The notes below the pieces were generated by a model that saw only the letters and a program-made list of their open reading frames with translations, made no database searches and was not told the origin of the DNA. This document shows, piece by piece, positions 36,156-44,900 of a stretch of 64,000 bases of DNA. The DNA comes from Eutreptiella sp. 'Long Island Sound 2002'. Taxonomy: Eukaryota; Euglenozoa; Euglenophyceae; Eutreptiales; Eutreptiaceae. Numbering within the stretch: the first letter of the stretch is position 1; each line of letters starts with the position of its first letter. The position numbers and the translations under genes were made by a program. The stretch covers positions 40,874,090 to 40,938,089 of the forward strand of contig OZ038382.1 of assembly GCA_964036045.1 (NCBI GenBank). The letters run 5' to 3'.

Positions 36156-36941
36156 GGGGGGGCTTGCCTGTTCCTCCCTCTGCTCTCCCTGGGCTGGCGC
36201 ACGCACTGGCCTGTATTCAGTGTTGTCTTCCGGGCTGCTGTCTTCAGTTGCGTTCTGTGTGGCCATGTTCCGGCCCCATGGGTCGGGTGGGCTCTGTACA
36301 CGGTGGGCTCGGCGCCCCTTCTTGCTGGGTTAGGTCCTGGCTCTGCCGGCTGGGCGGCTGCGCCAGGCGGCTGCTTGTGGTTTTGGGTTAGGGGGCTGGG
36401 GTTGCTCGTTTCCTTACCCCTCTGCGGTGCCGGCTGTAATCTTCTGGGTGGTCCGTCACCGTTGTCGCCTGGCGCGCTGTGGCCCCGTGTGTGGCCTGTG
36501 GTGCTGGTGTGTGGCGTGGTGGCGCGGCGCCTTCCCGGGTGTGCGGTGGCTGGCTTCGGTTAGTCCCTCAGGTTAGGGTCAGTTGTGTCGTGCTGTGCCG
36601 CTCTGTGCCGCGTCGCGTCGCGTCGTGCTGTGGTGCGTTGCCCTGTGGCGCGCTGTGGTGCGGTGTGCCGTGGTCTCGCGTGGTGCCGCGGTGGGTCAGT
36701 GGAGGTCAGCCTGGCCTGTGTGGGTCGGTTAGGTCTTCGGGAAGTTCTGCTGAATGATCACGGTGTCCTTGGGGCGTGCACACTGACTCTCACCCACGGA
36801 CTCAATCTTCACCGGGCCTCGCAGACAGGCAGGTGTACTCGGGGTGTAGGAAAGGCGTTCCTTCTCCAAGGCAGACAAACAGACATCAGGAGTCGGACGG
36901 TGGAGGTGGCTTCCGAACGCTGTTTGAGTGGCGAACGGCTT
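36141..36941. other. GC-rich spacer without a recognisable gene
   Basis: It holds short simple repeats (for example CGCGTCGCGTCGCGTCG near 36610) and overlapping open frames of biased composition that match no family I know. The part from about 36730 to 36941 is less GC-rich and lies directly 3' of the phosphofructokinase fragment on the minus strand, so it may be its former 3' untranslated DNA. Confidence 0.4.
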
Positions 36942-37356
36942 TCACTGCAGCTCGGCTGCGCTGGCAGGGTCCGGGTCGGTGCCGCCGGCAGGGATGAGCT
37001 CATACTGTAGGGTCAGGGGGATGTCCATATCTCCGGTGCTGAACTGCTGGGGTCCGGGGCATCGGTAGTATTCTTGGCACTTCCAGTCTTCACGGCGCTC
37101 GGAGATGGCCTTGAAGGGGGCACCGTCCAGCAGCACCAAAGCTATCGCGATCGATCACAGCCTTTCGCTTCCCCTTGCGGTGCTCGATATTCATCATGGA
37201 CGGGATCGGTGTGCCGCCGCAGTGCCATTCCTCCACTGGACGCAACAGGTTGGTGACGGACGCCCTCACGGACGTGAGACCAGCCGAGATCAAGCCCCCG
37301 TAGCAATACTCTGCGTCAAACCGCGACGGTAGCGCAGCCCGGCCCTTATAGCCCAT
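36942..37356 (-). pseudogene. PPi-dependent 6-phosphofructokinase, C-terminal fragment, frameshifted
   Basis: The enzyme interconverts fructose 6-phosphate and fructose 1,6-bisphosphate with pyrophosphate in cytosolic glycolysis. The minus strand from 37356 reads MGYKGRAALPSRFDAEYCY, later PVEEWHCGGTP and MMNIEHRKGKRKAVID. It then shifts by one base near 37140-37150 to continue LLDGAPFKA and YYRCPGPQQF, with a stop at 36944-36942. These match the C-terminal region of PFP-type kinases as I recall it. About six residues expected between the YCY and ISAGLT segments are missing. The N-terminal two thirds are absent, and upstream sequence is LINE-related. I read it as a pseudogene; a last exon with a sequencing error is the alternative. 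Confidence 0.7.
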
Positions 37357-37878
37357 GGTGTGGTCGCGTGACGGTCCGTGGGGTTGCCCTCCCTGGGGGC
37401 CTGTGCCTTGGTCCCGTGTCCTCTGGGGGTGTCGGTCCCTAGTCGTGGGTGCCGCGGCCGTGCTTTCGTCCCCTTCCGGTGCCTGTGAGTTGGCCTTCGT
37501 GGTGGTCGGGGTCGTCGGCTGGCGGTGATGGCATGGTGGTGTGCCGTGCGGCGGTGTTCCCTGCGGCCTCCTCTGGGGGTGTGGCCCGTTCTCCCCGTGT
37601 AGGTGTGCCCTCCGTTCTCCGTGTGGTTTCCGGTGGCCGGTGGGCGTGCGCTGGTGTGATCCGCATGTCGTCCGATGTTTGCTTCGGTGGTGTGTGTTGG
37701 GGTGTTTGGTGGGGGTGGGGCGGCGCTGGTCTCCCCGTCGGTGTGGGTCGTGGTACCTGTCGTGGTGCCCTTTTCCTCCGTGTCTTGGTCCCCGTTCCCG
37801 CTCCTTCCTGGTTCTTGGGTGGTGTCCTGCCCCCATGTGGTGTCGCTTCCGGCGCCCTGTCCCTGCGTGTGCCTGCCC
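37357..37878 (-). other. Region between LINE ORF3 and the phosphofructokinase fragment
   Basis: GC-rich sequence downstream of the ORF3 stop. It may be the LINE 3' untranslated region, but no poly-A tail or tail repeat is visible where the phosphofructokinase similarity starts, so the 3' end of the element is unresolved. The long minus-strand frames here are Arg/His/Pro/Thr-rich and look like composition artefacts. Confidence 0.4.
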
Positions 37879-40800
37879 TCACTTGGGGCCCTTCCGTGCC
37901 CTCTTGCCTGTGTGGTCCTTGGTGCCCCTTGCCCTTCCCTTGCCCTTGTCCTGCCCCTTCCTGGTGTGGTGGTGGTGGGAGGGGCGGGGTGGGGAGGGGG
38001 CGCCGGTGGCCCAGGCTTGGGGGTGGGTGGCCTGGAGCCACTGGCGGAGGGCTTGGGGGGTGTAGGGGGGGCGGAGGCCCTGGACCGCATCGCGGAGGAG
38101 GGCCTCCCATGCCGCTTGCGGCATGATGGCCTCCGGGGCGGCCTCGTTGGGGTTTGCGGGGGTGCGGGTGCGCACCTCCTCGAAGGTATGCACCATGTGC
38201 ACCCCATCGTGCCTTCCCGCTCCTCCGGCCCATTTCACCCAGCGGCGGAGCTCCTGCAGAGCGGAGGGAGACCACCAGGCGAGGTAGGCGGGTGCCCGGG
38301 GTCCTGGAGCGGCGGGGGGAAGACGTGGACCTGCGGTGGTGGCGGGGGTGGCGGTGCCTGGGGGAGCGGGAGCGGCGGCGGCGGGGGCTGGGGGTGGAGG
38401 ACGGGTACGGGCGGAGGGGGGAGCGGGAGGGGGAGGTGGACATGGGACGGCGGTGGCGCGCTCGGTGGCGTCCGGGGGAGCGGGAGTGGTGGTGGCGGGG
38501 GCTGGGGGTGGTGGATGGGTACGGGTGGCGGGGGGAACGGGGAGCCCGGCGGGGCGTGTGGGGGGAGGGGGAGGTGGACGTGGGGCGGCAGTGGCGTGCC
38601 TGGCTGCGTCGGGGGGAGCGGGAGTGGTGGTGGCGGGGGCTGGGTGGCCGGTGGGGGGAGGGGGAGGGGGACATGGGGCGGCGGTGGCGCTCGTGGTGGT
38701 GCCCGGGGGAGCGGGAGCGACGGGAGCGGGGTCCCTGGGGGTCGTGGTGGTACCTGGGGGAGCGGGAGCGGTGCGAGTGGGTGGTTGAGGCGCGGTGGGA
38801 GTGTGGGCGCCGTGGGCGAGTGTGCCGTGCGGGGGGGGAGCGGGAGCGCCGCCGCTTGCGGGACCGGCCCTCGTCGCTCGAGTCGGGCCAGTCCGGAAGC
38901 GTCGGCGGCCTCTGGGGGGCCTCGCGCGGCGCCGCTTGGGGGGGGAGGTCCCCCGTCGTCCTTGGGGCCCCTTCGGCCATCGGATGGTGGCCGGGGGGGT
39001 ACGGGGCGTCACGCGGTGCTGGTTGGGGGGGGAGGTCCCCCGTCGTCCATGGGGCCCCTTCGGCCATTGGATGGTGGCCGCGGGGGTACGGCTGGTACGG
39101 GGGTGGTGGCTGGTACGGGGGGGTGGGTATGCGGGCGGGGCGTTCGGCGGCTGCCATCCCGTCCGCTGGTGCTGTTGGTGTACAGGGGGTTGTGGCCCGG
39201 TGGGGTAGGGCGGTGGGCAGTGGTAGTGGTGGGGGTGGTGTTGGTAGTGGTTGTGGTGGGGCCGCTGGTGGTGGTGGTGTGTGTAGTGGTGGGGTTGGTG
39301 TTGCGGGTATGGCCCATGGAGTCCTTGTGGGTTTTCCGGTCCCCCTTGTGGGGTCGGGGGGTTGGGCATCGTGGGCAGTCCCCGGGGCTGCACTATGTGG
39401 TGGGCATGGGGGAAGGGTTGGGGGCCGGGCTTGACGGTGACGATGGTTGAGGGGTCCCACGTCCCTGGGTCGGTTTGGCCGGCGGTGGTGGTGGTTTGTG
39501 GGGGATGGATGACGGGGCGCTTGGTGACGGGGATTTTGACGAGGGTTTGGACGGGGTCGTGCTGGGTGGCCGTCTCCGCGGTGGTGGTGGGTGCCGGCGG
39601 GAGGGGGGCGCGGGTCGTGGTGGGTGGGGGGTCCTGGCTTGGGCGAGGGCCTGGGCGGGGGTGGTATTGGGTGGTTTTGTGTCGTTGCGTATGCGGTGTT
39701 GTGTGTGGTCGCGTGGGCGCCGGCTTGGGTTTGGGGTTGGGTTTGGGGTTGGGGTCCGGTTTGGGTTTGGGGTCGGGTTTGGGGTTGGGGTCCGGTTCCA
39801 GGTTGAGGAGTACCTCTGTCCGGAGGTGTGAGGGCGTCGATGCCGGGTCGGGGGTCGTCCTGATGGGTTGCCGGGGTGCCTGAGTCGCCTTTGTGGGGGT
39901 TGGGGGGTTGGTGCGTGCGGCCGCGGCTTTGGCTTTCGCCGTGGCCTTGAGGATGAGTTTGGCGGGGAGGGGGGGGTCGGAGGATGAGTTGGAGGAGGTG
40001 GACGAGGCTGAGGACGAGGAGGAGGTGGTGGACGCGGGTTGGGCTGTGATGCGGGCGGGCTTGCGGGCGGCGGCTTCTGCTGCGGCCACGGCGGGGAGGA
40101 TGGAGGGCATGTCCCCGGGTTGTAGGTTGGGGGCGGGCGGCTGGGGGGGCCCGGTCGTGACCTGGCGGCCCGGCGGGCCGATCTGGTCGGTTGCGGCGGG
40201 GGAGGGAGGCGCGGGGCTGCGGCCTTCTCTTTCTGGGCTCGGCTGGGCCCGGGTCCTGCAATGTGCGAGGTCGTGTGGGTTGGTGTCAGCGGGGGGGAAC
40301 AGTTCGCGTGCGCTGCATTCAGGGGCCGGGGGGGGTGGGCCTGGGTCCTCTGGGGTGTGTGTGGGGGGCGTGGGCGGGCCACTGGGTGGGGTGGGCGTGC
40401 CGCGGGGCGTGGAGCTCCCCTTGGCGGGTGTGTGTGGGTTGTCGAGTGTGGGGGGCGGTGAAGGGTGGCCGGTGGGTGGGTGTGTGGCGGGCGTGTGCTG
40501 GTGTTCGGGCGGGTGGGGGAGGCCCGTGTCGCGGGGCCCGGGGGTGCGCGCGATAGTGGGCGTGTGTGGGTCTCCGGTTGAGCAGCGAGAGGGGGGGGGC
40601 ATGGGCGGGGATTGCGCGGGGGGTTGTGCTGTGCCGGTGTATGTGTCCGATTGCTGCGCGCTTGCGTGGGCAGTTGTAGGCCGGGCGGTTTGGAGGAGAA
40701 GCTTGCCGTCCTCTGCTGCCGCGGCAAGGATTTCGCAGACGAGCGTTCGTATCTGGTGGACCTCTTGGTCAGTGGTGGGAAGGGGGCATGCCAGCTTTGG

Positions 40801-41958
40801 GCTAAGACCCGCGCGGTTGAGGACCCTGTGGATGGCGTGGTACCCGCAGGTGAGGGACTGCTGCGGCCTGGGGGGGGGGTTTGGTCGTGTGTCCGGGCCT
40901 GCTTCGACTTGTGTGTGGGCGGTGGGGATGGCCCAAACCCAGGGCACGGTCCCCGTGGGTGGCCAGTGGCGCTGGATCCAGTGGGTCAGGCAGAGCATGG
41001 ACAATCCCAGGTGGTAGCCCGCCTTCCCTGAGGTGATTTGGGCCAGGGCGCGGGCTGGGGGCGTGTCCCCTGGCTGGAGGAGACCCCTGAGGATCCTGTG
41101 CTGGGTGGTGGGGTCCCCCACTGCCCCTGGTGGGGCGGTCTCCGGGGCGAACATGGTGTCTGTCCCCTGGATGATCCATTGCGGGCCGTGGGACGTAGCC
41201 ATAGCGGCTATCACGTAGTAGTGGCCGCGCTCGAGGACTGTAACCCAGACCTCCGGCGGGGGGTGGTCACTGTCTGTAGGTGGGGGGGGGAGGTCGTCGT
41301 CCGGGGTGCGGAGGCCGGCGGCGCGGAGGGCGGTGTCGCGGTTGGGCGCGGTGGCCTGTTCCCACTGCTCCGGGTGGTTCGGGTCCGCTGGGTGGTCCGT
41401 CTCCGCTTGGGCCCGCCGTAGGCGTACGGTCCCTCGACGCGTGACGTTGCTGCCGGTGTCGTGCGTCAGGGCCTGGCCCCACTCGATGGGGGGGATCCAG
41501 ATGGGCTGGCCCCGGGTGTGTTTGCGGGCTCGCCAGAGCACGAGGTCTACTATGGTCTCGTGGAGGCCGCTGCCTGGGGTGGTCAGGTCCCGGAGGGCTT
41601 TGACGGTGAGCTTGGTCCAGTCCTCTTGTAGGCGGTACCAGCCCAGGGGGGTGGTCGGGGCCCTGTCTTGGAGGGTCGCTCGGAGGAGGTCGGGGTCGCG
41701 GATGGTGGCCCGTGTGAGGGGGGGGTGTCCCGGGTCCGGGGGGGGTGGGCTGGATGGGCTGCCGGGGTCTTGCGCGTCTACGTCGATGGATGGTTGGCCC
41801 TGGCTGGGTTCGGCCAGACTGGGCGGTGCCGGGTGGCTTCTTGGGTGCGAGACGGGTCTCGGGGCGCTGTGGTGGTGCCTTGGAGACCTGTGGATGGAGA
41901 CGGGGGGCGCGTGCGGGGCGCGGAGCGGGTTAGTGGACGTCTGGGTCATGCACGGCAT
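37879..41958 (-). CDS. LINE ORF3: Ulp1/C48-like cysteine protease with Pro-rich tail
   Basis: 1359 residues starting at the ATG at 41958, which overlaps the last 29 bases of ORF2 in another frame. Residues about 95-380 resemble a Ulp1 (SUMO-protease) fold. A helical entry segment (LTTPGSGLHETIVDLVLW) is followed by the catalytic series His 246 (RGHYYVIAA), Asp 267 (IIQGTD), Gln 366 and Cys 371 (QQSLTCGYHAIH). The order H-D-Q-C and the short Gln-Cys spacing match the family. The remainder is a long Pro/Thr/Ala/Ser-rich low-complexity region with minisatellite-like coding repeats, a short folded-looking stretch near 1240-1320 and a basic tail. Ulp1-like domains are known in some non-LTR elements (Dualen, Utopia); a separate overlapping ORF is less usual. 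Expression by reinitiation or frameshift is inferred. Confidence 0.7.
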   Translation of the reverse strand: MPCMTQTSTNPLRAPHAPPVSIHRSPRHHHSAPRPVSHPRSHPAPPSLAEPSQGQPSIDVDAQDPGSPSSPPPPDPGHPPLTRATIRDPDLLRATLQDRAPTTPLGWYRLQEDWTKLTVKALRDLTTPGSGLHETIVDLVLWRARKHTRGQPIWIPPIEWGQALTHDTGSNVTRRGTVRLRRAQAETDHPADPNHPEQWEQATAPNRDTALRAAGLRTPDDDLPPPPTDSDHPPPEVWVTVLERGHYYVIAAMATSHGPQWIIQGTDTMFAPETAPPGAVGDPTTQHRILRGLLQPGDTPPARALAQITSGKAGYHLGLSMLCLTHWIQRHWPPTGTVPWVWAIPTAHTQVEAGPDTRPNPPPRPQQSLTCGYHAIHRVLNRAGLSPKLACPLPTTDQEVHQIRTLVCEILAAAAEDGKLLLQTARPTTAHASAQQSDTYTGTAQPPAQSPPMPPPSRCSTGDPHTPTIARTPGPRDTGLPHPPEHQHTPATHPPTGHPSPPPTLDNPHTPAKGSSTPRGTPTPPSGPPTPPTHTPEDPGPPPPAPECSARELFPPADTNPHDLAHCRTRAQPSPEREGRSPAPPSPAATDQIGPPGRQVTTGPPQPPAPNLQPGDMPSILPAVAAAEAAARKPARITAQPASTTSSSSSASSTSSNSSSDPPLPAKLILKATAKAKAAAARTNPPTPTKATQAPRQPIRTTPDPASTPSHLRTEVLLNLEPDPNPKPDPKPKPDPNPKPNPKPKPAPTRPHTTPHTQRHKTTQYHPRPGPRPSQDPPPTTTRAPLPPAPTTTAETATQHDPVQTLVKIPVTKRPVIHPPQTTTTAGQTDPGTWDPSTIVTVKPGPQPFPHAHHIVQPRGLPTMPNPPTPQGGPENPQGLHGPYPQHQPHHYTHHHHQRPHHNHYQHHPHHYHCPPPYPTGPQPPVHQQHQRTGWQPPNAPPAYPPPRTSHHPRTSRTPAATIQWPKGPHGRRGTSPPNQHRVTPRTPPATIRWPKGPQGRRGTSPPKRRRARPPRGRRRFRTGPTRATRAGPASGGAPAPPPHGTLAHGAHTPTAPQPPTRTAPAPPGTTTTPRDPAPVAPAPPGTTTSATAAPCPPPPPPTGHPAPATTTPAPPDAARHATAAPRPPPPPPTRPAGLPVPPATRTHPPPPAPATTTPAPPDATERATAVPCPPPPPAPPSARTRPPPPAPAAAAPAPPGTATPATTAGPRLPPAAPGPRAPAYLAWWSPSALQELRRWVKWAGGAGRHDGVHMVHTFEEVRTRTPANPNEAAPEAIMPQAAWEALLRDAVQGLRPPYTPQALRQWLQATHPQAWATGAPSPPRPSHHHHTRKGQDKGKGRARGTKDHTGKRARKGPK
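38300..38790. repeat. Coding minisatellite in ORF3
   Basis: Degenerate tandem copies of roughly 100 bp built around GGGGGAGCGGGAGTGGTGG with variable linkers, encoding Pro/Ala/Thr-rich stretches on the minus strand. A separate 87 bp (29-codon) duplication of the GGTCCCCCGTCGTCC segment lies at about 38945 and 39032. In-frame repeat length suggests expansion while coding. Confidence 0.6.
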
Positions 41959-44900
41959 GGTAATGGATGAGACGCTGCATGTGTTCCCTGGCGGTGGGGT
42001 CGGTGAGTTGTTCCGCGTGTGTTAGCAGGAGGTGTTTGCGGTGTACCATTTGGGCCGCTGCTCTGCGGACCGCTTCTAGCTGGAGGTGTGCTGCTGCCCA
42101 CATGGGGCTTTTCGTGTGTTTGGTGAGGTGTCGGTGCAGGGCCTGTGTCACTGCCCCTCTCATGGTGGCTTCTTTGATCAGGGGGTCCCGGAAGAGGTGT
42201 TCGGTGGCCTGGTGTGCGTGGCTGTGGGCTGGCCATCCTTCGTGTTGTCGCAGGGTTTCCGCCGGGGACCAGCCCACTAGGGTGTCCCTGTCTGTATGGA
42301 GGGGGCATTTCTTGAAGTGTTCCCAGTCCTCCGGGGTGGTGTGGTCGCATGGGCAACGGGTGTGTTCGTCGGGGACGTGGATGTGCTTGCGGGCGAGCCA
42401 TCTGGCGACCCTGGTGAGGAAAGGCAGTTGCTCCCTGAGGAGCTGGATGCGTTGTTTCTGGAGGTGGGCTGGAACGTTTGCTGGGCGGAGCGCTGAGTGG
42501 TAGAGGGGGACTTGCAGTCTGTCCTGGAGCTCCTGGATGTGCGCCCGGCTGTCTGCGTCGCCGAGCACGCAGGCGAGATGTTGGACGGGGTTGGGGTAGT
42601 GGTACGCTCTGTCGTGGAAGGAATAGGGGGCGTCCTCTGGTACCCAGTCCGGGGTCTGATGGGGCTCGGGTACAGGGGGCACGTGTTGGAGGTGTGTGTG
42701 GTTGCGGCCGAGGTCAGGGATCTGGAGGGCTGGTAGGTGTGTTGTGCGCTGGTGTACTGCCTGGTTGTCGACCTTATCATTTCCGTATTGGTGCCTGTGG
42801 GACTCTTGTTTCACGATGTGGAGTTGGACGTAGGGGGGAAGGCTGCGTAGGGCTTTCCAGAGTAGCAGTGCCTGGGTGCCGAGGCTCGTCGCGGTTGCTT
42901 TGTGAAGTGGTTGCCTTGCTATGCGGAGGAGCAGGTGCGTGTCGACAGTGGCGTCTACCACGAACCAGACCCGGACGATGTGCGGGGAGTGGGCGGGTAG
43001 GTGGGCCGCGACCTCGGTGATGGCGTCGGCCATGGCCCCTAGCTCCCCGTGGGAAGAGGCCCCATAGGTGGTGTGGCTCGTGTGGTGGTCCATGTGGTAG
43101 TGTCCCCCGGTGTGGGTTAGCTGCAGGGTGGCCCCCCCGGTGATGGGCGTGAGGGCGGATTCGCCTGAGGCGTCGGTGAAGAAGAGCCGGTCCGCCGGTG
43201 ATGGGTGTGGGAGGCGGCATGGGTTCATGGGCAGGTAGGCGAATATGGCAAGGCCCGTGGCGAGGTGGGCTACTGGGGTTGTGGGCTGTAGGATGGGGGT
43301 GGCGTACACCCCTATACCTTTGGAGATGATGTGCTTCGCTTGGGGGGACAGGGCTATGAGTCCCTGCTCCGGCTGTCCTTGTGTGAGGTAGGAGTAGATG
43401 TAGTGGAGGATGTAGGCTGTGTCGGGGTTTAGGTCGTGGCATGTGAGGGTTTGTGTTCGGTGCTCCGGTGTGTGGCAGGAGTGGTGGAGTGGATAGTAGG
43501 GGTGCTCGTGCTTGCCCGTTTTGCCTGGCTCGTACATGCTGTAACGAATGGCGACCCCTGCCGGGTCGGGGCGGGGGCATGTGGGTGTAGTGGTGAAGAG
43601 CCATTTGGGCGCGTGGTCGGGGTTCCATGCTACCGTGGGGTTAGTGTCGGTGCGGTGGAACCATGGGGCTATCCATGCGTAGGCCTGTGGTGGTAGGTGG
43701 GTCGTGGGGTGGGTGTGGTGGCGTGCTATGAGGTGTAGCACGGACCATGGTGCGGTTGGTGCCTCGGGGTCACAGGCCCAACATGTGCGTGGCATGCTCT
43801 GGGAATCTTGGGGGACCTTTGGTAGGTCTCGGGCGGTCATGTGGTGTTTCGGTATGCGCCATTTTGCCCCGTGGTGGATGACGGTGGTCTGCGTGGGTTT
43901 GGCTTCATTCGGGGCCAGTAGCAGGGTTAGTGGTGGGACTGGGCCCGTTACTGGGGGGACGGGTTCGTGTTTCGATCCGGTGGGTGCGTAGGGCGGTGTC
44001 TCTGGGATGGGTCGCGGGTGTTGCTTTGTGAATTCTCGGTAGGCTGTGCGCATGTCTTTGCTGCCCGGTAGAGTGTGTCCCGCTGTTCGTGCCGTCTGTG
44101 TGAGGTACTGGTGGAAGAGGCGGTATTGTGGCCATTCGGGAAGCTGTAGAAAGGGGGTGTGGTGTGCCCCGCTGTGGTGCAGGACCCGCATTTGGGCGAG
44201 GTTGACGTATACTACGGTGATGGAGGCCCCGACAAGGTCTATGGTGTGGATGGTGCCCTTGGGGTGGTGGTGGAGGTCCCCGCAGAGGACCGCTAGTGGC
44301 CCTTTCTCTGGGCACGTGTGGTTGGTGAGTATGGCGTGGTGTGGGGATGGGAGCAGAAGCTGCAGGTGGTTCCACAGGAGGGTGTTCATGTTGGTGGGCA
44401 TGCCCGTCTGGTGGAGTACCCAGCGCGGGCATGTGTTGCGGGCCCGTTGTGCGGCTTGGAGGCGGATGGCGGTGACCTCGCGGACCTCCGGTGAGTGGTT
44501 GTGGGTCATGCGGTGAAGGAGGAGGGCGGTGTGTCTGGTATAGGCCGCTTTCACCTCGTCCCCTATGGCGTCTCCATAGTGGGGCCATGCCGCTCGGATG
44601 GCGCGGGTGGGTATGGAGGTGGGCCAGCCCCCGTGTGCTGCCCATGCCTTGGTCACGGCGCGTGTGGCCGGCTGGAGGGCGGTGGTGGGGTGTGTTAGGT
44701 GGAGTGCTTGGAAGCCTATGGAGGCGTTCAAGACCCCGGTGAGGTAGTACGCCAGGCTCTGGTGGGACAGGGAGAGGGCCTTGGTGGTCGGGGACGCATA
44801 TCTGGGGAGATGGGCGAGGTGTGACTGCAACTTGGGAGGGAGGGTGGCGTCCTCAGGGTTGGCGGCCTGGACTACCCCCAGGTGGGTGGTGGTCGTCACG

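Noticed and set aside
39720-39795. TTTGGGG/TTGGGG runs resembling telomere repeats
   Set aside because: They are irregular and encode a Lys/Pro/Asn/Asp repeat within ORF3, so they are better explained as coding simple sequence.
37439-40261. A 940-residue minus-strand frame overlapping ORF3
   Set aside because: It is Arg/Pro/His-rich throughout and lies in the +1 shadow of the Pro-rich part of ORF3; no motif is recognisable.
37675-41017. Long Gly/Val/Trp-rich plus-strand frames opposite the LINE
   Set aside because: They are antisense shadows of a GC-rich coding region whose minus-strand product has clear domains.
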